Source: Perlucidibaca sp. (GTDB lineage: Bacteria; Pseudomonadota; Gammaproteobacteria; Pseudomonadales; Moraxellaceae). From it: DNA of 64,000 nucleotides. This document shows, piece after piece, positions 41,955 to 50,586 of the stretch. Each line of letters starts with the position of its first letter. Within the stretch, counting starts at the first letter, position 1. Where the stretch lies: positions 1 to 64,000 of the forward strand of contig JAHFSA010000001.1 of the NCBI GenBank assembly GCA_023265995.1. The letters run 5' to 3'. The notes under the pieces are model-generated. The model worked only from the letters and a program-made list of their open reading frames with translations, searched no databases and was not told the origin of the DNA. The position numbers were made by a program, and so were the translations under genes.

Positions 41955-44900
41955 GAGCCCTCCTCCGGCAGCACCGACTCGCCGCGACTGGCGCGCACCA
42001 CGGGCAGGAAAAGCTCACGCGCGAGCGCGACAAAGTCGCCACTGGCGGACAGCGCCGCGAAATCGGGCCACAACCAACCCAGCGGACTGCTGTCGGCAGG
42101 CGCCGCGAAGGCGCTGAAATCACTGCCCTCGTAAGCCGTGGCGGCTGCCTCCAGCGCCTTGCCGGCAGCCGCATCCGCAGCGCTGGCGGCATGCTCGGAG
42201 CCATGGCCGGCAGCATGATCGGCGGCAGCCCAGGCGAATGCCGTCTTCGCATCCAGCGGCAAGGCCCGGTTCTGGCCCGCCAGCCAGGCCGCCAGCAGAC
42301 GCTGCCAGCACAGCAGGGCCGTTGCCGGCGCCAGCGGTGCCCAGTCCAGCGTGCCCGAGGGAGAAATGATACGGGTCGGCAGCGGATCACCAGTGACCGC
42401 CAGCAGCACATGCTGCAGCCAGGGTCGCAGCAGCGGATGCCAGCGCGTCACCCGGCGTCGCTCATCGTGCAGCCTGGAGGCGGTGAACTGCCAGAGCCGG
42501 CGGCTGCCATCGGCACCCATGCGGATATCGCCGGCGCCATGCTCGACCGTCAGCACGCGACCGCCCACCTCGCCCTGCCAGGCGAGCAGGCGCGGAGCCT
42601 CCTCCGCGGCCAGACGCCAGTCGGCGGACGCCTGCCAGAGCAGCTCGGCGACTTCGCCCAGCTCGCGCCGGGGCGGATCGGCGAAACCGGCCAGAGGCCA
42701 CTCGCCGCGCCCGACCCGCTCGCGCACCACACGCATCAGCGCGGTGCTGCCATCGGGCTCGCGCAGGGCATCCAGCAGCGCCTCGACGGACTGGTGACGC
42801 GCCAGCGCATCGACAGAGAAGGGCTCGTGATCGGGCACCGCCATCACCGTGTCGCGCATGCTCACGCCGAGACGATCACGGTAGAACTGCCGCGCCGGCT
42901 CGCGCAGCCACTGCGCCAGCGTCAGCAGGTTCAGCGCCGGCAAGTCCTCGCCCGGTGCCAGCGCCACCGGCTCGCGCGGTGCGAACTGCGCACGCCCGGC
43001 CAGCCAGGGGGCGGCCCAGGGCGCGGCATAGCTGCGCAACGCACCGGGCCGGAAATAGCGCTCGCTGAACGGCTGCAGGGCATGCTCGGTGGTCAGCTGC
43101 GCCAACAGGTCGGCATTGGCATCCTCGCCACGCCAGCCGGCGCGGAGATAGTCCTGCAACTGCGCCACCAGCAACGACGGCGGCAGCGTCTGGTTGTTGC
43201 GCGCACTGCGCCCGACCCAGCTCAGCAGCAGCTGCTCGCGCGCCGACAGCAAGGCCTCCAGGAACAGGTAGCGGTCATCGTTGCGGCGCGAACGATCGCC
43301 GGCGCGCTGCTGCCCCTTCAGGCTCATCAGATCGAAATCCACCGGCGGGCGCTGGCGCGGGAACTCGCCATCGTTGAGACCGAGAATGCAGACCATGCGG
43401 AACGGGATGGCGCGCATGGGCATGAGCGTGGCGACATGGATGGCGCCGGACAGGAAGCGCTGGCTCATCGAGGCCTCGTCCAGGCGCGACAGCCAGCCCT
43501 CGCGCACCACGGCGAGCGCCAGCAGGGCCTCGCCGGCGGCGGCATCCTGCGCCTCCTCGGCCCAGGCCAGCAGAGCCTGCTGCAACTGCTCCAGCAGCCA
43601 GGCCTCGTTGTCATCCGCCGGCGACAGAAAGTCCGCCAGCAGGGCCTGCAGGTCATCCAGCCACTGCGCCACCGGACGCGGCTGGCGCAGACGCTCCGAC
43701 CACCCGGCCAGAGCCGTCAGCACCTGGCTCATGGGCCCGAGCGCGGCCGCCTCCAGCGGGCTCAGGTCAGCCTGCGGCAAGGTGCCGGCAAAGACCTGAT
43801 CGAGGCTGCTGTCATCGCCCACGGCATAGCCCAGCAGCAGGCGGTCGAGGGCAAAGCGCCAGGTGTTCTGCTCCATGCCCTCCGGCACCTGCCAGTGTGT
43901 GCGATGCCGCGCATCCAGCCCCCAGCGCGCGCCGGCGGCCTCGAACCAGCGACGCAGACGCGGCAGGTCATCGGCGGCCAGGGCGAAGCGCGTCGCCACC
44001 GCCGGCACATCCAGCAAGTCCCATACCTCGGCGGCGGTGCAACGCGCCTCGGGCAGGCCGAGCAGCCACTCCAGCGCGGTCAGCAACGGCTGCTCGCCAC
44101 GCTGCGGGCGGTCGAGGATGGCAAACGGCAACCGCGTCGCCTCGTCACGATCGAACACCGCCTGCACCAGCGGCGCGTACTGGCGGATGTCCGGCACCAT
44201 GACCACGACATCCTGCGGGCGCAGCGGGCGGGCGCTGTCGCGACTGGCATCGAAGGCCGCCAGCAGATGATCGTGCAGGGCCTCGACCTCGCGCAGGCGG
44301 CTGTGCGCCACCTGGAAACGCAGCGACGCATCGCTGCCGGCCACAGGTCGTCGTTCATCGGCGCTGTCGGGCGCCGGTTCGAGATCGAGCACGGCCAGCT
44401 GCAGCTGCGCCAGCAGCGACCGTGCGTCATCCTCGCTGTCGAACAGATCGATACGCTGACCCATGGCCTGAAAGCGCATCCGGTAGCTGTCGGGGTCGTC
44501 GTAGACCTCCAGACGCTTGAGATAGTCGCGGCCCTGCTGGCCCCAGGCCAGCAGCAGCGGATTGGCGTGGCGGCTCAGCTCCTGCTCGCTCAGCAGCGCC
44601 GGCAGCGAGGCCTTGCGGGCATGGCGCAGACGCTGACGCGGCTGCAGCAGATCGGCCCAGTAATGGCGGCAGGGATTGACCACGGCAAGAATGACCTGGA
44701 CATGGCGACCGAGCTCGGCGAGGCCCTCCAGGACATGGCCGGGCAGCGTCGAAAAGCCCCAGACAATGACGCGTCGCGGCAGGCCGGCCGGACGCGGACC
44801 GCCGGCACGCAGGCGGCTGGCAAAACGCGCCTGCAAGCCGGCGCGATGCCCCGCCAGACCACCCTCGCCGGCCATCCCGTCCGTCCCGGCAATGTCGGCT

Positions 44901-45505
44901 TCAAGCGCGCGCCAGAGCTGCGGCTGCCAGCGCTCGCGCTCGGGCAGCGGCCATGGCTCGCGCCCGCTCTCCGGGGCCTGGCGCAACACATCCGTCTGCT
45001 GCGACCAGTCCGCCAGCCAGTCGGCGCGATAGACCTGGTACTGGTCGAACAGGTCGGCCAGCTGCGCCGCCAGCTGCCAGGCCTTGCGACCGTCGGCGTC
45101 ATCATCGAGGTAGTCGCGCAGGGGCAGGAAATCAGCGCCGACAAGCAGGCCCGGCAGCAGACGCAGGATGCGCCAGCGCAGGCGCTCCTTGTCGAAGGGT
45201 GAGGTTTTCGGCACCGCCGCCGGCCCCAGCACGGCGCGATAGGCCTCCCAGAAGAAGCGCGCCGGGAACTGCATCTTCACCGCCGCGCAAATGCCGAGAC
45301 CGGGCGCGCTGTCATCCCGCGGTTCCGGATCGGCGGCCAGGGCGGCCTTCAGCCACTGCGCCATGCCGTTGCTCTGCACCAGCACGATCTCGTCTTCCAG
45401 CGGCGCCAGCGGATACGCCTGCAGCCACTGCACCAGCACATCGCGCAAGCTCTCCAGGCGATGGCTGTGCAGGACAAGAAAGCCCGGGGTGATGTCAGCG
45501 CTCAT
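41951..45505 (-). CDS. recC: Exodeoxyribonuclease V gamma subunit
   Basis: A 1184-residue RecC, the subunit that recognises Chi and splits the DNA strands. Typical segments are LVLHSHRLESLRDVL at the start, LVQSNGMAQWLK, VWGFSTLPGHVLEGLAEL and LGLNDGEFPRQRPPVDFDLM. Inactivated helicase-like domains lack a Walker A, as expected. ATG at 45505 is preferred; GTG at 45529 would add eight residues and overlap the previous gene. It starts 10 bp after a YqiA-like gene, which may be co-transcribed. Confidence 0.95.
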
Positions 45506-45515
45506 TGTGGTGCGA

Positions 45516-46031
45516 TCACCCCAGCTCACGGGCGAAATGCGCCAGCAGCAGGCAGATCAGATCGACGCTGGCATGCAGCGGATGATCGTCCTCGACCACG
45601 GTGACCACGGCCTGCCAGTCGGCCCCCGCCTTCAGCGAAGTCGCCAGCGGCACCACGTCATCATGACGACCATGGACGAGATGCACGGCCTTGCCGCGCA
45701 GCGGCTGCGGCGGCCTGTCGAGCGGATAACCGGGCAGATCGAAGGCGGGACAGAGCAGGAACAAACCACGGATGTCCGCCGCCGTGCCCTGTGCCAGTTC
45801 GGCGGTGCGCGCGGCGACATAGCCGCCGAGACTGGAGCCGACCAGCAGCACCGGCTCGCCCTCCGGCAGGCGCGCCAGCAGATGGCTGGCACGCGCCTCG
45901 GGGTCGGGGCTGAAACGGAAGTCAGGGGCCTCGGTGGCAAACCCCAGGGCTTCCACGGCACGGCGCATGGCCTGGATCTTGAGACCGTCCGGACCGCTTT
46001 CCTTGCCGTGAATGAAAAACACCGTGGTCAT
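45516..46031 (-). CDS. YqiA-like alpha/beta hydrolase
   Basis: A 171-residue small alpha/beta hydrolase. It starts FFIHGKESGPDG, the nucleophile elbow is GSSLGG, and a late DDHPLHAS is the likely catalytic histidine region. ATG at 46031 has GGGAG 6 bases upstream. The size and motif order resemble YqiA/UPF0227 esterases. It lies 10 bp before recC, so it may head the recCBD transcript; I know of no established functional link. Confidence 0.78.
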   Translation of the reverse strand: MTTVFFIHGKESGPDGLKIQAMRRAVEALGFATEAPDFRFSPDPEARASHLLARLPEGEPVLLVGSSLGGYVAARTAELAQGTAADIRGLFLLCPAFDLPGYPLDRPPQPLRGKAVHLVHGRHDDVVPLATSLKAGADWQAVVTVVEDDHPLHASVDLICLLLAHFARELG

Positions 46032-46114
46032 CGCGCACTCCCTCGACATGGTCGGCCTGCAACGCAGGAAAACGACCGCAAGGCGCGATTAAAGCATGCC
46101 TCGGGAGGCTGGCG

Positions 46115-46573
46115 TCAGCCCGCCGAACTCCTGGCCATCTGCCGGTAACGCGTGCGGCGCCCGAGCAGCACATGCACGGGCAGCACCAGCACCACGGCCA
46201 CGCCGACCACGACATGGGTCCACTTGGTCAGCTCGCGCCAGTCCTCGCCGCCGTAATACAGCCCCATGGCGGTGACGATGAGCACCAGCAGAACCAGCGC
46301 CGACACCACCCCGGTGAGTACATTGCGGCGCTGGCGCCAGGCCAGGCGCATGTGCGTGGGCAGCAGCGAGCCGACCGCCATGAGGGTGAGAAAACTGAAG
46401 ATGCCATGCGTCTTCAGCAGCAGCTGTGGCAACGGACCGGGCCCCTGCATCAGCCAGTCTTCGAGCACGGTCCAGGCAATGCCGCTGCCGGCAATGACGA
46501 TCAGGGCCAGATAGACCAGCCCGCGATGCCAGGGATGCAGCCTGATGGTCGCGATACCGCGATGACTCGACAT
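46115..46573 (-). CDS. Four-helix membrane protein, putative di-heme b-type cytochrome
   Basis: A 152-residue inner-membrane protein with four predicted helices (about 19-40, 51-77, 85-107, 116-138). Histidines stand at both ends of helix 2 (His56, His74) and helix 4 (His120, His134). This is the spacing expected for two b-hemes bound between these helices, as in DUF4405/cytochrome b561-like proteins. It is the last gene of the operon OMP-FMN-binding-ApbE-this gene, 15 bp after apbE. Predicted role: electron transfer across the inner membrane toward the periplasmic flavoprotein. Heme binding is inferred from histidine placement only. Confidence 0.7.
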   Translation of the reverse strand: MSSHRGIATIRLHPWHRGLVYLALIVIAGSGIAWTVLEDWLMQGPGPLPQLLLKTHGIFSFLTLMAVGSLLPTHMRLAWRQRRNVLTGVVSALVLLVLIVTAMGLYYGGEDWRELTKWTHVVVGVAVVLVLPVHVLLGRRTRYRQMARSSAG

Positions 46574-46588
46574 GACACCACTCCCCTA

Positions 46589-47395
46589 CTACAAAACGAT
46601 GCCGACCGCGCCGAAACGGCGCAGCAGCGGACTTTGCCCATCGCCGACCTGGGCCAGCACCTTGGTCAGCGCATCGGCGACCATGCAGGTCGGCGCCAGC
46701 ACCGTGCAACTGCGCGCCTGCAGCAGCGGCTGGCGCGAGCGGGCATCGACGAGGGCGCTGACATCGCGCCCGGCGTGCGTGCGCGCGGAATAATAGATGC
46801 CCGATGTGGCCATGGCGCCGCGGGCCAGATGCCCGAGCGCGATCAGCCGTTGCGGATCATCGGGGGCGCGGGCATGGATCAGCTGCTCGCGGCCGCCCAT
46901 GACGCGCAGATCGCCACCGGCATTGACGCAGGCCTCGCGCACGCCGGCGCGACGCAGCGCCTGTATCGCCATGTCGACGGCAAAGCCCTTGGCGATGCCG
47001 CCAAGATCCAGCGCCAGCGGCTGCCGGAAATGCACGCGGCCATCCGCCAGCAGCTGCACATCCTGCATGCCACCCGGCAGACGCTCGGCCAGGCCCTGGT
47101 CAGGCAGCAGCGACCAGTCGACCAGCTCGCGCGCCACCGTGCAATCAAACAGGCCATCGCTGGCAGCATGAAAACGCAGCGCCGCGCGCACCACGGCATA
47201 GGTCCACGGATGCACCGGCAGCGGGGCCTGCACGGCCAGTCGATTGAGCCGCGACAGCTCGCTGTCCGGCTCGTGGAAACTCATCAGGCCATGCACCTGC
47301 TCGACCGCCGCGAAGGCCTGCTCGATGGCGCCGTCAGGAGCGCCGGCAGCCGAAATCTCGACCAGCGTGCCGAGCAGCGGCCGCGCCCGCATCAT
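46589..47395 (-). CDS. apbE: FAD:protein FMN transferase
   Basis: A 268-residue ApbE that attaches FMN covalently to a Ser/Thr of flavoproteins, using FAD. Motifs: RPLLGTLVEIS at the start, HEPDSELSRLN, LDLGGIAKGFAVD, NAGGDLRV, SGIYYS and CMVADALTKVLA. The likely acceptor is the product of the adjacent FMN-binding gene, whose stop overlaps this start by 4 bases. It begins directly at the catalytic domain with no visible signal peptide, unlike most ApbE proteins, which are periplasmic or lipoproteins. Confidence 0.92.
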   Translation of the reverse strand: MMRARPLLGTLVEISAAGAPDGAIEQAFAAVEQVHGLMSFHEPDSELSRLNRLAVQAPLPVHPWTYAVVRAALRFHAASDGLFDCTVARELVDWSLLPDQGLAERLPGGMQDVQLLADGRVHFRQPLALDLGGIAKGFAVDMAIQALRRAGVREACVNAGGDLRVMGGREQLIHARAPDDPQRLIALGHLARGAMATSGIYYSARTHAGRDVSALVDARSRQPLLQARSCTVLAPTCMVADALTKVLAQVGDGQSPLLRRFGAVGIVL

Positions 47396-47922
47396 CCCGC
47401 GTTCTTCAGCGCCATGCCGTAGAACTGCAGGATGCGGCGCACGCCATCGGTGATGTGCTTGGACGACAGCGTCGCCCCGCTGATGTTGCGGATGTCGGCA
47501 TTGAGCTTGACCGGCGAGGCCGCCGTCTTGCCCACGAACTGATGCCGCCAGGCCGGATCACGCACTTCGTAGCCATAGGACTCGTTGTACTCGAGGATCT
47601 CGACCTGACGCACCGAGCCGTCGCCATTGAGGCCGACGGCGAAGGTGATGGTCTCGTGCTTGCCGACAACCTTGTCGACCACGAAGTAGCCGCCGCCCGC
47701 CACCTGCCAGACCATGTCGGTCTGCATGGGCTGCCAGATGCCCGAGCTGGCGCGCAGCGCCTTGGCCTGATCCGGGCTCAGGCTGACCGGCACATGCGTC
47801 AGCTTGCTGCCCGGGAACATCAGCTGCTGGGCCTGCACCACATTCAGGTAGGCCTGGGCATGGGCTGCCACCGGCAGGCAGACAGCCAGCACCGGAGCCA
47901 GCGACAAGGGTCTCCACTGCAT
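47392..47922 (-). CDS. Periplasmic FMN-binding domain protein
   Basis: A 176-residue exported flavoprotein. The signal peptide is residues ~1-22 (LPVAAHA). The FMN_bind domain occupies the C-terminal half, with the flavinylation motif NISGATLSSKHIT; Thr151 of SGAT is the predicted covalent FMN site. EYNESYGYEV is also family-like. apbE follows with a 4-base overlap, and the outer-membrane protein gene is 12 bp upstream. It probably relays electrons in the periplasm. Confidence 0.9.
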   Translation of the reverse strand: MQWRPLSLAPVLAVCLPVAAHAQAYLNVVQAQQLMFPGSKLTHVPVSLSPDQAKALRASSGIWQPMQTDMVWQVAGGGYFVVDKVVGKHETITFAVGLNGDGSVRQVEILEYNESYGYEVRDPAWRHQFVGKTAASPVKLNADIRNISGATLSSKHITDGVRRILQFYGMALKNAG

Positions 47923-47934
47923 GACCGGACTCCC

Positions 47935-48822
47935 TTAGAACGGCACGCCGACCTTGAGCATGAATTCGTCGCGGGCGTGTTCATCGCCATAGATGCGATT
48001 GCCCTGGACTACATCCTTCTGATCGTCGCTGAAGGTCTGCACCATGGGCAGCTGGTGGCGCCAGGCCGCCGTCACCCACCAGTTCTTCGCGGCGTAATGC
48101 ACGTTGGGGCCGATGAAGTGCGCCGAATGCTCGCGATCGGAGAAGTGGTAGCCGAGGAACTCCTGGTGATTGCGGTATTCGAGACCGGCCGACCAGTTGT
48201 CGACGAAGCGGTAGCTGAAGCCGACGCTGGTATCGAGAGCCGAGGCGCGCTCGATCTCGTTGTCGGCGCCCTCTTCGCGCTCCGACTTGGCCATCAGGTT
48301 GCCGGCCACGATCAGGCGGTCATCCAGATAGTTCTTCTGCACGATCACGCGGGTTTCCAGCTCCAGCACATCGGGACCGATTTCCGGCTCGACGTAGAGC
48401 GCCAGACCGATCGGGTCGGTGAGCGGATTCATGACGCGGTAGATGTTCTCGACCGAGACGCTCTCCAGATGGCTGCGGTGACGGCTGGCATAGGGATCGT
48501 TGCCGGCCGGGATATCCGTGCCCGGACCGCCCGTGGTGCCATCGAAGTTGTTGTTCTTGGCATTGACGATGCGGTTGTTGAGGTAGAGCGCAGCCTGGTA
48601 GTTGTCGGTGACGCCGTACTCCAGCTCGGTCTGCAGCAGCACATTGTCATACTGGCCCTGAGCCTGGCGGTGCTGCAGCCAGGCCTTCTGTTCGAGCTCG
48701 AACTTGCCCTTGGGCTGAATGTCGGCGGTGTAGATCCAGCCGAAGGATGACTCGCCGGCCTGGGCGGTGGCTGCAACGCTGGAGAGCAGGAAAACGGCAA
48801 ACGACAGCTTTTTCATGGACAT
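47935..48822 (-). CDS. Outer-membrane beta-barrel-like protein (DUF6662-like)
   Basis: A 295-residue exported protein. The start MSMKKLSFAVFLLSSVAATAQA is a signal peptide; ATG at 48822 or 48816 are both possible. The mature part alternates polar and aromatic residues and ends in VPF, with a C-terminal aromatic typical of outer-membrane barrels. Segments such as ELEQKAWLQHRQAQGQYD and LETELEYGVTDNYQAALYL-like strands resemble porin-like family DUF6662 as I recall it. It is the first gene of the redox operon, 28 bp downstream of a strong Fur-box match, so iron repression is likely. Substrate unknown. Confidence 0.78.
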   Translation of the reverse strand: MSMKKLSFAVFLLSSVAATAQAGESSFGWIYTADIQPKGKFELEQKAWLQHRQAQGQYDNVLLQTELEYGVTDNYQAALYLNNRIVNAKNNNFDGTTGGPGTDIPAGNDPYASRHRSHLESVSVENIYRVMNPLTDPIGLALYVEPEIGPDVLELETRVIVQKNYLDDRLIVAGNLMAKSEREEGADNEIERASALDTSVGFSYRFVDNWSAGLEYRNHQEFLGYHFSDREHSAHFIGPNVHYAAKNWWVTAAWRHQLPMVQTFSDDQKDVVQGNRIYGDEHARDEFMLKVGVPF

Positions 48823-48850
48823 GGATCGGCTACGCAGGGCTGGTGGCAAT

Positions 48851-48865
48851 TGATAACGATTATCA
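48851..48865. promoter_or_regulatory. Fur box upstream of the redox operon
   Basis: TGATAACGATTATCA matches the 7-1-7 Fur consensus TGATAATnATTATCA at 13 of 14 positions and sits in a longer palindrome (ATTGATAA-CGA-TTATCAAT). It lies 28 bp before the outer-membrane gene and overlaps a possible -10 (GATAAT, 48859-48864, minus strand) with a weak -35 TTGGCT at 48880-48885. The PPK2 gene on the other side starts 115 bp away. Confidence 0.85.
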
Positions 48866-48980
48866 ATCATGCATACATGAGCCAAGATTAATTCTTGTTA
48901 ATGTTGCCTCCTGAACATGCGCCGACAACCTCCATGCTAGGCTCGGCGCACACCCACAGCCCATGAACAGAGGCCCTGCC

Positions 48981-49805
48981 ATGCCCGACAATGCTGCTCA
49001 CACCTGGCGCTGGCGCGGCGGCCGCCCCCGGCTGACCAGCCTGCCCACGCGCATGACCGACAATGAACGCGCCGACCTGCCGGAGCTGCCGGCTCTGCTC
49101 ATCGGCATGGAAGAAGCCCAGCGCAAGCTCTGGGCCAATCGCCGTCATGCCGTGCTGGTGGTGCTGCAGGGCCTGGATGCCAGCGGCAAGGACAGCCTGA
49201 TCCGCGAGCTCTCCGAAGGTCTCGACCCGGTCGGCTTTCATGCCTGGTCATTCGGCCGCCCTACCCCGGAAGAACTCGCGCACGACTTTCTCTGGCGCAT
49301 CTCGCGCCGCCTGCCGGCACGCGGCGAGGTGGTGTTCTTCAACCGCAGCCATTACGAAGCCCTGCTCGCCGAACGTTTCGTGCCCGACGCCCCCACCCGC
49401 CCGGCCTTCTGGAAAGCGCGCGGAGAACTCATACGCACCTACGAGCAACACCTGACCGCCAGCGGCACCCGCATCATCAAGATCTGGCTGCACACCAGCG
49501 AGAACGAGCAGCGCGAGCGCCTGCTCAGACGCCTGGACGAACCGCGCAAGCGCTGGAAGTTCGACCCTTCCGACATCGAGACCTTCAAGCAGCGCAAGCT
49601 CTACCTCAAGGCCATGGAAGATGCCGTGCGCGACACCCACAGCGACGAGGCGCCCTGGCATCTGATCCCCAACGATGACAAGGGCGACGCCCGCCGCGCC
49701 GTCGCGCATCTGCTGCAGCAGACGCTGGAGGAGCTGGCGCCGGAATATCCGGCGTTTGACGAGAAGGTCACCGACGAGTATCGGCGCCTGTTGCAGAGGG
49801 CCTGA
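48981..49805 (+). CDS. Polyphosphate kinase 2 family protein
   Basis: A 274-residue PPK2 enzyme that moves phosphate between polyphosphate and nucleotides. Walker A is GLDASGKDS (64-72), Walker B region VVFFNRSHYE, and the lid is DEPRKRWKF. ATG at 48981 has AGAGG 7 bases upstream. The single-domain length fits one-domain PPK2s; the class (ADP, AMP or both as acceptor) cannot be fixed by eye. It is divergent from the Fur-boxed operon and converges with a membrane-protein gene after 10 bp. Confidence 0.92.
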   Translation: MPDNAAHTWRWRGGRPRLTSLPTRMTDNERADLPELPALLIGMEEAQRKLWANRRHAVLVVLQGLDASGKDSLIRELSEGLDPVGFHAWSFGRPTPEELAHDFLWRISRRLPARGEVVFFNRSHYEALLAERFVPDAPTRPAFWKARGELIRTYEQHLTASGTRIIKIWLHTSENEQRERLLRRLDEPRKRWKFDPSDIETFKQRKLYLKAMEDAVRDTHSDEAPWHLIPNDDKGDARRAVAHLLQQTLEELAPEYPAFDEKVTDEYRRLLQRA

Positions 49806-49815
49806 CGACGCGGCG

Positions 49816-50466
49816 TCAGACCTCGTCGCGGAGTATGGCCTCGCCCTTGGTCAGCCACGACAGACCGAAGGCGAGTATGGCGATGGTCTCCAGCCAGAAC
49901 ACGGGGTCCAGCCTCGCCAGCGGGGTGTGCTGGAAAAAGCCGGCATAGAGGCCGAGCAGACCGACGCAGATCAGGATGGTGTACCCGCATACCCTGTAGA
50001 GCACGTTCCGGTGACGCTTTCTGCGCGTCATGGGCTTGCGCGCATCGGTCTTGCAGAACAGCACCAGACAGAAATAGGCCAGGGTCAGGAAGAACGCCAG
50101 CGCGCAGCCATAGTGGACGTGACCCGCCAGCACCTGCTGCGACGACGGATGCAGCGCCGGGCGGGTCGGGAACAGCGCGACACCAATGGCGAAGACGCAG
50201 GCCAGATCGCCGGCCCTGTCGTCCTTGCGGGCATAGCCGCGATACGACAGCAGAAAAACACCGATGGCGCAGAGGCTGCCGACAAGGACATCGCCCATCG
50301 CGCTGTAATAGTAGGCGCTGATCGACGACAGAATGCCCGGGCTGTCGAGCAGCGACTTGCCGATGACCAGCACGAAGGGTAAGGCCAGACCGATGATGCC
50401 TATGGCCTTGCGCAGACCCAGATAGGAAAGCACGAGCGCACGATCAGCGGCGGGCATGTCGTTCAT
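49816..50466 (-). CDS. Conserved membrane protein of unknown function
   Basis: A 216-residue integral membrane protein with about six hydrophobic segments (around 20-36, 53-72, 85-100, 115-135, 150-172, 185-203). ATG at 50466 has GAGG 5 bases upstream. It resembles DUF998-type or similar small membrane proteins (SAYYYSAMGDVLVGSLCAIG), but I do not recognise it with confidence. It converges with PPK2; a short inverted repeat (49803-49820) spans both stop codons. Confidence 0.7.
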   Translation of the reverse strand: MNDMPAADRALVLSYLGLRKAIGIIGLALPFVLVIGKSLLDSPGILSSISAYYYSAMGDVLVGSLCAIGVFLLSYRGYARKDDRAGDLACVFAIGVALFPTRPALHPSSQQVLAGHVHYGCALAFFLTLAYFCLVLFCKTDARKPMTRRKRHRNVLYRVCGYTILICVGLLGLYAGFFQHTPLARLDPVFWLETIAILAFGLSWLTKGEAILRDEV

Positions 50467-50586
50467 GGCGTCCTCGTCGTCACAGAGAGTCTGCGCAGCT
50501 GACTGCAGCGTAGAACGACCGGAGCGCCAAACACAGCACCACCCGACGGGATGGCCACCGCAAATCCGGAGCGGCTTCAAGTCAGG

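Noticed and set aside
42191-45202. A 1003-codon plus-strand open frame antisense to recC.
   Set aside because: It lacks recognisable domains, has shadow-type composition (Arg/Gln/Leu rich), and covers a well-supported recC.
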